A stretch of DNA of 64,000 nucleotides from Anaerocolumna jejuensis DSM 15929 (GTDB taxonomy: Bacteria; Bacillota; Clostridia; Lachnospirales; Lachnospiraceae): contig NZ_FRAC01000010.1 of assembly GCF_900142215.1 (NCBI RefSeq), positions 124,001 to 188,000 of the forward strand, read 5' to 3'. The notes under the pieces were generated by a model that was not told where the DNA came from, did not search any database, and worked only from the letters and a program-made list of their open reading frames with translations. The position numbers and the translations under genes were made by a program. The first letter of the stretch is position 1. Each line of letters begins with the position of its first letter. This document shows positions 26,496 through 34,470 of this stretch, piece after piece.

Positions 26496-26765
26496 GCCAG
26501 CCTCCTAATGTAAATCTTTTTAGTTACTTTATTCCATAGTTGGCATGATTGAAAGTTCCAGTATTGGATTAATTAACGGTGCCAGATTGATCGGAAAGCT
26601 TTTACAAAAGCTGTTAAGTGTGAAAGGAGCTGCTTACTGGTTTCTTTCACCTGGCAGGTTTATGGCTGACTGCAGCCGCAAGCTAAGATGCGTATATAGC
26701 AATACGGGAACATTACTGAAGTGTCAGGTTTGTATCAAAAAATATAATAGCAAATGAGGTGTATT

Positions 26766-27509
26766 ATGGACGTTTACAAATTTTTAGAACAGGTAAAATC
26801 AGGCGAGATGCAGCTGGAGGATGCGGCAGAGGTTTTAAAGAATCTTCCCTATGAAGAGCTGGACTTTGCCAAGCTCGACCATCACAGGCATTTTCGTAGC
26901 GGTTTTGGAGAAGTAGTGTTCTGCCAGGGAAAAAGCATGGAGCATTTAACGGAAATCTACCGCAGATTTTATATGCACGATACCAATGTACTTGGTACCA
27001 GGGCAAGCCAGGAGCAGTATGAGGAAGTAAGAAAGGTAATAGATTGTGTGACCTATGACCCCTTATCCAGAATACTGTCAATTGAAAAGGAGAAGCAGGA
27101 GAAGAAAGGACTGGTAGCCATTTGTACAGGGGGTACGGCCGACCTTTTCGTAGCAGAGGAAGCAGCCAGAACGGCAGAATTCTTCGGCAGCAATGTAATC
27201 CGTATCTATGATGTAGGCGTTGCCGGAATTCACAGGCTGTTTTCCAAGCTTGAGGATATACAGAAAGCAAACTGTATCGTAGCAGTTGCCGGAATGGAAG
27301 GAGCTCTTGGCGGTGTTCTTGCAGGCCTTGTAGACAAGCCTGTAATTGCCGTTCCCACCTCCGTCGGCTATGGAACAAGCTTTGGAGGGGTATCGGCACT
27401 TTTAACGATGCTGAATTCCTGTGCGGAAGGGTTAGCAGTAGTTAATATTGATAACGGTTTTGGAGCCGGCTATATGGCTACTCAGATTAACAGGCTCTGC
27501 AAGGAATAA
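26766..27509 (+). CDS. larB: LarB, pyridinium-3,5-biscarboxylic acid mononucleotide synthase
   Basis: A 247-residue protein with the LarB layout: an N-terminal region with LDHHRHFRSGFGEVVFCQGKS and a C-terminal AIR-carboxylase-like domain with AICTGGTADLFVAEEAA and AVAGMEGALGGVLAGLV. LarB carboxylates and hydrolyses nicotinic acid adenine dinucleotide in the first step of nickel-pincer nucleotide cofactor synthesis. ATG 26766 was chosen because GAGGTG lies 5 bases upstream; an in-frame ATG at 26754 lacks a site. larC converges on it, with stops 13 bases apart. larA and larE are not in the window. The 270-base leader between it and the ECF gene holds no element I can name. Confidence 0.92.
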   Translation: MDVYKFLEQVKSGEMQLEDAAEVLKNLPYEELDFAKLDHHRHFRSGFGEVVFCQGKSMEHLTEIYRRFYMHDTNVLGTRASQEQYEEVRKVIDCVTYDPLSRILSIEKEKQEKKGLVAICTGGTADLFVAEEAARTAEFFGSNVIRIYDVGVAGIHRLFSKLEDIQKANCIVAVAGMEGALGGVLAGLVDKPVIAVPTSVGYGTSFGGVSALLTMLNSCAEGLAVVNIDNGFGAGYMATQINRLCKE

Positions 27510-27521
27510 GAGGAAAGCTTC

Positions 27522-29033
27522 CTATACAGCTGAAGCCTCCCCTGCCAGTGTCTGAACCAGGCTGTAAAGGGTGGTGTAGTCAAGACCTGATTTATCAGCA
27601 AGACTCCGGATACTGTCACTTTCAGGATAATAAAAGGTCTTATCCTGAAAGGAGCATACCTTTACCGTAGCTTCCCCATAAGGCGTCATTAGGGTCTTAA
27701 AGCTTCTCTTTAGAGTGGTACGCTTCATTTCCTGCTTCCGTATGCCTATGGTGGTGGTGTGGGTAAAGATTAATTCCTCCATAGCAGAGATGTCCTCTTC
27801 TGAGCATATGACCCCTAAAAGGTACGCTGGCCTGTTTTTTTTCATAAAGATGGGGGTATAATATACATCCCTGGCCCCCTTCTTTAATAAAATATCCATA
27901 GCGGCAGAGAGGGCTTCGCCGGAGCAGTCATCTACATTTGCTTCTAAGACCCAGACAGTATCCGGAATGGTATCCGGCAGAGCGGGCAGGGCTTCCTCAA
28001 TTAACATAGCTCTTAAAAAGCTGGTCTGCTCATATTCTCTTTTTCCTGTTCCAAGGCCGATTCCTCTGATTGTAAAATCAGCGGGAAGCTGTTCCTTTGT
28101 CTTAATGGCAGCAACAATGGCGGCGCCTGTGGGAGTCACCAGCTCACCCTTAACCTGTGTCAGGTGCAGCTTTAAGCCGTATTTCGCGGAGATATTTACT
28201 ACTGCCGGAACCGGGATGGGAAGAACGCCATGCTGGCAGGTAATCTGTCCTCTGCCCTCATAAAGCTCGGATACATAGACTTCTTTAATATCCAGGTTAT
28301 CCAGGCAAATGGCAGCCGCGGTAATGTCTACAATGGAATCCGTGGCACCCACCTCATGGAAATGTACCTCTTCAACCGGCTTTCCATGAGCCTTTGATTC
28401 GGCTTCGGCAATGATAAAAAATATTCTTTTGGCTATGCTCTTGGCATTTTCAGCGATGGCTGCTCCATCGATAATCATGTAGATATCCTGCAAATTTCTG
28501 TGCTCGTGATGTCCAAAATGAAGGCTGCCGCTGGAACCATGACTGTGGCTGTGCAAGCCTTCATGGCTGTGACTGTGCAAGTCATTATGGCTGTGGTTGT
28601 GCACGTCTGCATGATTATGACTATGCAAATCTTCATGGGCATGACCATGATTATGTTCAGCTTCCTGGCTTCGGCTGCCATGGAGCCTCTTTAATTTGTA
28701 GGAGGTGTTTAACCGGAGGGAAGGGGTTCCCTGTGAAAGGGGGAGAACAGAACCTGCCGTTGATTTCCCGGATTCCTTTACAGGCTTTTCATGTCCGAAA
28801 AGGTAATTCATGTCATGGTCGTGGTTATCCTCTTCCAGTATTACATTAAAATCACAGGCATCAATGCTGTTCTTTGCCTTTCTGGTAATTTCGATTCTAT
28901 ATCCATCAACTTTAAGGCTTTTCAAGCCATTCAGCAAAACTTCCCTGTCAGCCCCAAGGTCCAGCAGGGCAGCTACCATCATATCACCGCTGATACCGGA
29001 GTAACATTCTAAGTATAAACTGTGCTTTTTCAT
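27522..29033 (-). CDS. larC: LarC, nickel-pincer cofactor biosynthesis nickel insertase
   Basis: A 503-residue LarC beginning LYLECYSGISGDMMVAALLDLG. A very His-rich insert (about residues 130-180, HNHGHAHEDLHSHNH and similar) is likely to hold nickel. The core around 210-290 includes EEVHFHEVGATDSIVDI. LarC inserts nickel into the pincer nucleotide using CTP. The reading frame is continuous, whereas some lactobacilli need a programmed frameshift to fuse LarC1 and LarC2. ATG 29033 follows AAAGGATTATAG. It is transcribed toward larB and ends 13 bases from it. Confidence 0.93.
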   Translation of the reverse strand: MKKHSLYLECYSGISGDMMVAALLDLGADREVLLNGLKSLKVDGYRIEITRKAKNSIDACDFNVILEEDNHDHDMNYLFGHEKPVKESGKSTAGSVLPLSQGTPSLRLNTSYKLKRLHGSRSQEAEHNHGHAHEDLHSHNHADVHNHSHNDLHSHSHEGLHSHSHGSSGSLHFGHHEHRNLQDIYMIIDGAAIAENAKSIAKRIFFIIAEAESKAHGKPVEEVHFHEVGATDSIVDITAAAICLDNLDIKEVYVSELYEGRGQITCQHGVLPIPVPAVVNISAKYGLKLHLTQVKGELVTPTGAAIVAAIKTKEQLPADFTIRGIGLGTGKREYEQTSFLRAMLIEEALPALPDTIPDTVWVLEANVDDCSGEALSAAMDILLKKGARDVYYTPIFMKKNRPAYLLGVICSEEDISAMEELIFTHTTTIGIRKQEMKRTTLKRSFKTLMTPYGEATVKVCSFQDKTFYYPESDSIRSLADKSGLDYTTLYSLVQTLAGEASAV

Positions 29034-29159
29034 CTATAATCCTTTCTATAGCAGTAAATCCAGTAATAGAACTGCGATAGGGTTATTATAGCATGGAGAA
29101 TTTACCGGTGCAATAGAGACAGGAGGGGCGAGTTGGGGATGAAATTATCAAGACAATCC

Positions 29160-29412
29160 CATGAAACCAAATATATGGATGCCCGGAGGACCAGGGGAGT
29201 GGTTTGGAGTTTGCATTGAGAGGTTCTTTATGACACTTAAGCGGCAAGAAACACAGCTAGGAAAAACAAAGCCATTGTTTGAGCGCAGTGAGTTTGGCAT
29301 TGTTTTGACTGTCAGCTGCGTTTTTTGCCGCTTTAGTGGAATAAAGGTTCTCGAACAGCAAAGCCCAAACCACTCCCCTGGTCCTCCGGGCATCCATATA
29401 TTTGGTTTCATG
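29160..29412 (+). repeat. Long palindromic element, copy C (longest arms)
   Basis: The outer arms 29160-29214 and 29358-29412 are each 55 bases and complementary at 53 positions. Inside, the sequence is close to copy B: ATTGAGAGGTTCTTTATGAC, AAGCGGCAAG, the loop TTTGAGCGCAGTGAGTTTGG and TTTAGTGGAAT. The symmetry opens similar reading frames on both strands (both begin MKPNIWMPGGPGEWFG), which are not genes. It lies between the larC start and the TPP riboswitch promoter. The short stretches on either side show nothing else. Confidence 0.92.
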
Positions 29413-29441
29413 TGTTAGCCGAATAAAATTTTCCTTTTATC

Positions 29442-29471
29442 TTGACAAATTAAACCTGCCTATGTTACACT
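29442..29471 (+). promoter_or_regulatory. Promoter of the thiamine-precursor transport operon
   Basis: TTGACA at 29442-29447 and TACACT at 29466-29471 are separated by 18 bases, with TG just before the -10 (extended -10). It lies 10-20 bases upstream of the riboswitch. Confidence 0.65.
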
Positions 29472-29481
29472 TGCCATGAAC

Positions 29482-29592
29482 TAGGGGTGCCTGATGAATC
29501 AGGCTGAGAGAAAACTACCAGAATGTTTTAAACCCTGAGGCAGTGAGAGCTGCTTCATACCTGATCCGGATAATGCCGGCGTAGGGATGTAT
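29482..29592 (+). promoter_or_regulatory. TPP (THI-box) riboswitch
   Basis: The conserved TPP aptamer blocks occur in order: AGGGGTGCC, GGCTGAGA, AACCCTGA, then ACCTGATCCGGATAATGCCG and GCGTAGGGA. It precedes a terminator and the thiamine-related transport operon, so high TPP should switch the operon off. Confidence 0.95.
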
Positions 29593-29625
29593 AGAATTTT
29601 GCGGCGCAGTCCTTGCCTAGTATAC

Positions 29626-29656
29626 AACCTTCCCGGTGACGGGGAGGTTTTCTTTT
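29626..29656 (+). terminator. Riboswitch-controlled terminator
   Basis: AACCTTCCC and GGGGAGGTT pair around GGTGAC, followed by TTCTTTT. It lies between the TPP aptamer and the first gene, as expected for the expression platform. Confidence 0.85.
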
Positions 29657-29683
29657 ATCAACCATACCAAAAGGAGGAGCATT

Positions 29684-29980
29684 ATGAATGCAAGCGTAGC
29701 AATACAGGTACTGCCCCATGTGGACAGTGATGAGGAAGTAATAAGAATAGTGGATGAGGTAATAGACTACATAAAAAGCACAGGCCTTAAATATTACGTA
29801 GGACCCTGTGAGACAGCGATAGAGGGAGAATATGAGGAACTTATGGAAATCGTAAAGAACTGCCAGTATATCGCTGTTAAAGCAGGCTGCCCCAAGGTTG
29901 CATCCTATGTGAAAATAACCTTTGCACCGGAGGGTGGTGTATTGACAATTGATAAAAAAGTTACAAAGCATCATCAATAG
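29684..29980 (+). CDS. Thiamine-binding-type (YkoF/MTH1187-like, DUF77) small protein
   Basis: A 98-residue alpha-beta protein (ASVAIQVLPHVDSDEEVIRIVDEVI, then YYVGPCETAIEGEYEELMEIV) of the MTH1187/YkoF superfamily, often annotated as a thiamine-binding protein. Members are commonly encoded with ThiXYZ-type transporters and probably bind a thiamine precursor in the cytoplasm. ATG 29684 was chosen because AAGGAGGAGC lies just upstream. It is the first gene after the TPP riboswitch. Its last 32 bases overlap the permease gene in another frame. Confidence 0.85.
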   Translation: MNASVAIQVLPHVDSDEEVIRIVDEVIDYIKSTGLKYYVGPCETAIEGEYEELMEIVKNCQYIAVKAGCPKVASYVKITFAPEGGVLTIDKKVTKHHQ

Positions 29981-30752
29981 AATTTCTCCGGTCTTTGCAA
30001 TAGCTGCTATTTTACTTATCTGGCAGGTATTGTCATCCGGCGGAGCAATACCAAAATTTATGCTGCCATCTCCGGGAGAAGTGGTAAAGGCCTTTATAGG
30101 GGACTTTCCGCTTTTGATGCTTCATGCCAGGACGACGCTGACAGAAGCCTTTTTCGGATTATTTTCAGGAATCTTGCTTGGATTCTTCGTGGCAGTGGTA
30201 ATGGACCGTTTTGAGCTTGCTTATAAAGCAATTTATCCGGTCCTGGTCATAACTCAGACCATTCCGACAGTAGCCATAGCGCCGCTTCTGGTCTTGTGGC
30301 TGGGTTATGGAATATTACCTAAAGTTACATTAATTATCATTACCTCTTTCTTTCCCATAACCATCGGCCTTTTAGACGGCTTTCGGAATGTGGACAAGGA
30401 TGCCTTGAATCTGTTAAAGGCCATGGGAGCAACCAAGCTTCAAAGCTTTATTCACATTAAGCTTCCGGGCTCCATACCGCATTTCTTTTCCGGGCTCCGC
30501 ATATCCGTGTCCTACTCCATTATCGGCGCGGTGGTGGCAGAGTGGCTGGGGGGCTTCAGCGGACTTGGCGTGTACATGACAAGAGTTATAAAATCCTACT
30601 CCTTTGACAAGATGTTTGCCGTTATATTTTTTATCTCTTTTATCAGCCTCTTACTGATGTTTGGTGTAACGCTGCTGCAAAAGTGGGTAACACCCTGGGA
30701 CAGAGAGGAAAGAGAAAAGGTAAGAACTGAGGGGTATAAGAGGTTAGTGTGA
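29949..30752 (+). CDS. Thiamine-precursor ABC transporter permease (ThiX-like)
   Basis: A 267-residue membrane protein with about six helices and the BPD-type permease loop KAMGATKLQSFIHIKLPGSIP. It belongs to the SsuC/TauC-like family used for hydroxymethylpyrimidine (HMP) uptake. The only plausible start is TTG at 29949, because TGA lies two codons upstream in frame and no ATG follows early. The gene therefore begins inside the preceding one and is probably translationally coupled to it. The stop (30750-30752) lies in a small hairpin. With the downstream binding protein and ATPase it completes one importer. Confidence 0.9.
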   Translation: MIKKLQSIINRISPVFAIAAILLIWQVLSSGGAIPKFMLPSPGEVVKAFIGDFPLLMLHARTTLTEAFFGLFSGILLGFFVAVVMDRFELAYKAIYPVLVITQTIPTVAIAPLLVLWLGYGILPKVTLIIITSFFPITIGLLDGFRNVDKDALNLLKAMGATKLQSFIHIKLPGSIPHFFSGLRISVSYSIIGAVVAEWLGGFSGLGVYMTRVIKSYSFDKMFAVIFFISFISLLLMFGVTLLQKWVTPWDREEREKVRTEGYKRLV

Positions 30753-30776
30753 ATTATTGAAAAGCATAATTCACAC
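30747..30776 (+). repeat. Small perfect hairpin at the permease stop codon
   Basis: GTGTGAATTAT (30747-30757) pairs exactly with ATAATTCACAC (30766-30776). It has no T run and may stabilise the 3' end of the upstream segment. A near-identical 20-base copy of its left half occurs at 44552-44571. Confidence 0.7.
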
Positions 30777-30784
30777 ACAAGAAT

Positions 30785-30896
30785 GTGCCTGCGAAATCCT
30801 CGGCCCAATCTTGCGGCGCGTTGGGAAGGCATGGGTGTTAGTGCCTGCGAAATCCTCGGCCCAATCTTGCGGTGTACGAGGAAGGCATGGGTATAG
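30785..30896 (+). repeat. 56-base tandem duplication between permease and binding-protein genes
   Basis: Bases 30785-30840 and 30841-30896 are two copies of a 56-base unit beginning GTGCCTGCGAAATCCTCGG. Their first 32 bases are identical and their later parts differ at several positions. It lies between two genes of the thiamine operon and contains no clear reading frame. Its function is unknown; it might modulate translation or mRNA stability. Confidence 0.85.
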
Positions 30897-30973
30897 TTTG
30901 AAAATTGCAGTGCGGTATCCTGGTCAAGCCGGGGGATGCATGATGATATTGATAAGTTATAGGGAGGAGTTTC

Positions 30974-31996
30974 ATGAAAAAGAAAGCAATAGCAATTATT
31001 TTATGCCTGGTACTGGCAGTTGGGGGACTGACGGCCTGTGGAAACGGCAGTAAAGAAACAGCGGAAAATGACAGTAAGGATAAGGGCGGAAGTCTGGAAA
31101 AGGTCAGGATCGTACTTGACTGGACGCCCAATACCAATCATACGGGGCTTTATGTTGCAAAGGATTTAGGGTATTTTAAGGACGAGGGTCTTGATGTTGA
31201 AATCATGCAGCCACCGGAAGGAAGCACCACATCACTTATTGGAGCTGGCGGAGCTGAATTTGGCATATCCTTTCAGGATACCCTTGCTCCTGCCTTTGCA
31301 ACGGATGATCCTATGCCGGTAACGGCTGTTGCGGCAATCATCCAGCATAATACCTCCGGTATCGTTTCCCTTAAGAAGCTTGGCATTGATTCACCAAAGA
31401 AGATGGAGGGACATTCCTACGCTACCTGGAATTCGCCCATAGAGCTTGCCATTATCAAGAAGATTGTGGAAGATGACGGCGGTGATTTTAGTAAAATCAA
31501 GCTGATACCCAATACAGTAACAAATGTTGTGACAGCTCTTAAGACGAACATTGACACGGTATGGATATATTATGCCTGGGACGGCATTGCTACAAAGGTG
31601 GCAGGACTTGACACCAATTATTTGAATTTTGCTGATTACGGTAAAGAACTGGATTATTACAGTCCGGTTATCATAGCTAATAACAGCTTCTTAAAAAAGA
31701 ATCCCGATACGGCAAAGAAATTCTTAAATGCAGTAAAAAAAGGCTACGAATATGCCATTGCAGAGCCTGATAAAGCAGCAGATATCTTAGTAAAGGCAGT
31801 ACCGGAGCTGGATCCGAAGATGGTAAAGGAAAGTCAGAAATGGCTGGCAGACCAGTATAAGGCAGAGGTTACCAGATGGGGCTATATAGATCAGGACAGA
31901 TGGGACTCCTTCTATAAATGGCTTTATGATAATAAGCTGATAGAGAAAGAAATACCCTCCGGCACCGGATTTTCCAATGACTATCTGGCAGAATAA
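30974..31996 (+). CDS. Thiamine-precursor ABC transporter binding lipoprotein (ThiY-like)
   Basis: A 340-residue lipoprotein. A lipoprotein signal peptide ends at C22 (GGLTAC), then a linker, then an NMT1/THI5-like periplasmic-binding fold starting VRIVLDWTPNTNHTGLYVA. That opening is typical of ThiY, which binds formyl-aminopyrimidine or HMP. The segment FGISFQDTLAPAFA is also characteristic. It would be anchored outside the membrane and deliver the pyrimidine to the adjacent permease. GGGAGGAG precedes ATG 30974. Its place in the TPP-regulated operon supports the assignment. Confidence 0.93.
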   Translation: MKKKAIAIILCLVLAVGGLTACGNGSKETAENDSKDKGGSLEKVRIVLDWTPNTNHTGLYVAKDLGYFKDEGLDVEIMQPPEGSTTSLIGAGGAEFGISFQDTLAPAFATDDPMPVTAVAAIIQHNTSGIVSLKKLGIDSPKKMEGHSYATWNSPIELAIIKKIVEDDGGDFSKIKLIPNTVTNVVTALKTNIDTVWIYYAWDGIATKVAGLDTNYLNFADYGKELDYYSPVIIANNSFLKKNPDTAKKFLNAVKKGYEYAIAEPDKAADILVKAVPELDPKMVKESQKWLADQYKAEVTRWGYIDQDRWDSFYKWLYDNKLIEKEIPSGTGFSNDYLAE

Positions 31997-32017
31997 AGCT
32001 TAAGGGAAAGGGAAGGC

Positions 32018-32770
32018 ATGGACAGATTAACAGCAAATAATATCAGTGTAAGCTATGGCGGAAATAAGATAATTGAAGATATATCCATCGTACTTCATAA
32101 AGGAGAAATCGTAAGCCTCCTTGGAGCAAGCGGAGTGGGAAAGACTACCCTCTTTAATGTACTCTCAGGCCTTCTGGTACCTGATTCCGGCACCATAGCC
32201 ATGGACGATGAGGATATCACAGGTAAGACAGGCAAGCTTAGCTATATGCTGCAAAAGGATATGCTGCTTCCCTTTAAGACCATCGTTGATAATGTAGCCC
32301 TGCCCCTGGTCATAAAGGGGAAAAAGAAAAAGGAGGCAAGGCAGACGGCTTCCTCTTACTTTGAGGAATTTGGGCTTTCCGGCACTGAAAATAAGTATCC
32401 GAAGCAGCTTTCAGGAGGAATGAGGCAAAGGGCGGCTCTTCTCAGGACCTATTTGTTTTCCGATCAGGTCGCCCTTCTGGATGAACCCTTCAGTGCCCTT
32501 GATACCATAACAAAAAGCAATCTGCATCAGTGGTATCTTATGGTCATGGAGAACATTAAGCTGTCCACCCTCTTTATTACCCATGACATTGACGAGGCAA
32601 TTCTTCTCTCTGACAGAATTTATATTATGACGGGAAAGCCCGGGCATATAACGGAGGAACTGGCGGTGGATGCCAGAAAACCCAGGGGGGAAGATTTTCT
32701 GGTAAGTGATGAGTTTATCCGGTACAAAAAGCATATCAGTATGGTGTTAAAGCAGCAAGAGCAGAAATAA
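32018..32770 (+). CDS. Thiamine-precursor ABC transporter ATPase (ThiZ-like)
   Basis: A 250-residue ABC ATPase with Walker A GASGVGKTT (36-44), a Q-loop at YMLQKDMLLPFKT, signature LSGGMRQRAALLRT, Walker B VALLDEPFSALD and the H-loop in FITHDIDEAI. It is of the SsuB/TauB/ThiZ type. It is the last gene of the TPP-regulated operon, 21 bases after the binding-protein gene, and powers import through the ThiX-like permease. A strong terminator follows. Confidence 0.92.
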   Translation: MDRLTANNISVSYGGNKIIEDISIVLHKGEIVSLLGASGVGKTTLFNVLSGLLVPDSGTIAMDDEDITGKTGKLSYMLQKDMLLPFKTIVDNVALPLVIKGKKKKEARQTASSYFEEFGLSGTENKYPKQLSGGMRQRAALLRTYLFSDQVALLDEPFSALDTITKSNLHQWYLMVMENIKLSTLFITHDIDEAILLSDRIYIMTGKPGHITEELAVDARKPRGEDFLVSDEFIRYKKHISMVLKQQEQK

Positions 32771-32793
32771 TAGCTTTGAAAGATGAATGAATA

Positions 32794-32846
32794 AAAGAAG
32801 CTTTCCGTTTTCCTTTTTATGTTGGAAGACAGAAAGCTTCTTTTTT
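32794..32846 (+). terminator. Terminator of the thiamine-precursor operon
   Basis: AAAGAAGCTTTC pairs with GAAAGCTTCTTT, followed by a T run to 32846. Confidence 0.85.
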
Positions 32847-33053
32847 GCTGCAACAGTAATAGTTACGGGAAAATGCGGAATAATAACCATGGTTCTTTGT
32901 AACCAGGAAGCCGGTAACATTTCATTTGACCCAATAGCCGGACTTTAGCGATTTATCTCAGTTTTTAGAGAGTAAATTCCTCAATCAGGACTTTGTTCTG
33001 TGAGCCTGTTATGAAGTTTTTTCCAATTCACCGCCTTAATTTGCGAAATAATA

Positions 33054-33081
33054 TTTACAGATAAAAGAAAACAGGTATAAT
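33054..33081 (+). promoter_or_regulatory. Promoter of the AI-2E-family permease gene
   Basis: TTTACA (33054-33059) and TATAAT (33076-33081) are separated by 16 bases. The stretch 32847-33053 before it contains nothing I can identify; the leader 33082-33218 is AT-rich. Confidence 0.65.
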
Positions 33082-33218
33082 TATAGTATAAATAATAAAC
33101 TATAGTATAATTGAAAAGTGCAATATGTATGCATCAGTGTTAGAAGAAAATGTACATAGCAATATAGAACTATTAATTTCATGCCAATGAGAATATTTAA
33201 ACTATTGGAGTTGACTAA

Positions 33219-34340
33219 ATGAAAAAATTTTTGATTTATATCAAGATTCTTGTTAACGTACTGCTGTTCGTTCTTGCAGTACTTGCGGTTATTTTTATTG
33301 TACCGAAGCTGCTAAGTTTTTTTATGCCCTTTGTAATAGGATTTATCGTATCTGTCATAGCAAATCCACTTGTCAGATTTCTTGAAAAGAAGGTTAAGAT
33401 ACTGCGAAAGCACAGCTCTGCCATAATCATTGTATTGGTAATAGCCGCCGTTGTGGGAGCATTGTATGCCTTAATCAGTGTTTTGGTAAATGAAGTCAGC
33501 AACCTGGTACAGGATTTCCCCAATATTTATAAGGGATTGGAGGCACAGTTTCAGACCATTTCCCAGAAGCTTTCAAAGATATACGAGATACTTCCTGATA
33601 ACATTACAGTAAAGCTGGATGAGCTTGGTACCAATATAACGGACATAGCATCCAAATTCGTGGCAGACAGCAGCAAGTTTAACATCAGTGATGCCGGAGA
33701 CTACGCAAAGAACCTTATGGATTTACTCCTGTATGCCATTGTAACCATTATGTCCGCCTATTTCTTTATCGCAGAAAGGGACAATCTTGCAGCTACGGTG
33801 CACCGTTTGACACCTGCCTCCTTTATTAAGAGCTATAATTTGATTGTTTCCAACTTTAAAATGGCAGTGGGAGGGTATTTTAAAGCACAGTTTAAGATAA
33901 TGCTGGTGCTCACGGTAATACTGTTTGCAGGCTTTGAGATTTTAAGGGTCAATTATTCCTTCCTTTTAGCCCTGCTGACCGCGTTTCTCGATTTCCTTCC
34001 TTTCTTTGGTACCGGAGCTGTTATATGGCCGTGGGCCTTAATTGAAATTTTAACGGGAAATTATTTTAAGGCAGTAATGCTGGTAATTATTTATCTGGTC
34101 TGCACCATAGTCAAGCAGGTGCTTCAGCCTAAGATGGTGGGGGACAGTATCGGTATCAGCCCCTTTGCCACACTGGTATTTATGTTTATCGGATACCGGG
34201 TGTCAGGAGTGCTTGGCCTGATAATCGGGATTCCCATTGGTATGGTCCTGATTAATTTATTCAAGGCAGGAATGTTTGACGGAGTGATTAAGGGCTTTAA
34301 AATCATTATTCATGACATTAATGAGTTCAGAAAACTGTAG
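33219..34340 (+). CDS. AI-2E-family (YtvI-like) membrane permease
   Basis: A 373-residue membrane protein with about seven to eight helices and the family pattern: two helices at the N-terminus, a soluble segment with QDFPNIYKGLEAQF (about 100-160), then helices with FFIAERDNL, LDFLPFFGTGAVIWPWA and QPKMVGDSIGISPFATLVF. Some clostridial and bacillary members (YtvI) act in sporulation, others in Na+/H+ exchange or AI-2 export; the role here is not established. The start at ATG 33219 follows a modest site (TTGGAG). It probably forms a unit on its own. Confidence 0.85.
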   Translation: MKKFLIYIKILVNVLLFVLAVLAVIFIVPKLLSFFMPFVIGFIVSVIANPLVRFLEKKVKILRKHSSAIIIVLVIAAVVGALYALISVLVNEVSNLVQDFPNIYKGLEAQFQTISQKLSKIYEILPDNITVKLDELGTNITDIASKFVADSSKFNISDAGDYAKNLMDLLLYAIVTIMSAYFFIAERDNLAATVHRLTPASFIKSYNLIVSNFKMAVGGYFKAQFKIMLVLTVILFAGFEILRVNYSFLLALLTAFLDFLPFFGTGAVIWPWALIEILTGNYFKAVMLVIIYLVCTIVKQVLQPKMVGDSIGISPFATLVFMFIGYRVSGVLGLIIGIPIGMVLINLFKAGMFDGVIKGFKIIIHDINEFRKL

Positions 34341-34470
34341 AAATATATGGTAAAATGGGAAAAAATATGGAAGAAGCTATTGACCTGTATTACAACATTA
34401 TATATAGTATTAATAGGACGAAGGATAAGATGGAACCTTGGGATATCATTATACGAAAGGGGATAGAACT

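Noticed and set aside
26545..26757. A 70-residue frame before larB
   Set aside because: No binding site, no family resemblance, and it lies in the larB leader.
28475..28694. Frames over the His-rich region of larC
   Set aside because: They arise from the repetitive CAT/CAC codons of LarC.
29148..29418. Similar open frames on both strands (both starting MKPNIWMPGGPGEWFG)
   Set aside because: They result from the 55-base inverted arms of palindrome copy C; there is no coding signal or ribosome binding site.
32847..33053. Possible cyclic-di-GMP riboswitch in the leader of the AI-2E-type gene
   Set aside because: AGCCGG occurs twice, but the conserved aptamer blocks are not there.
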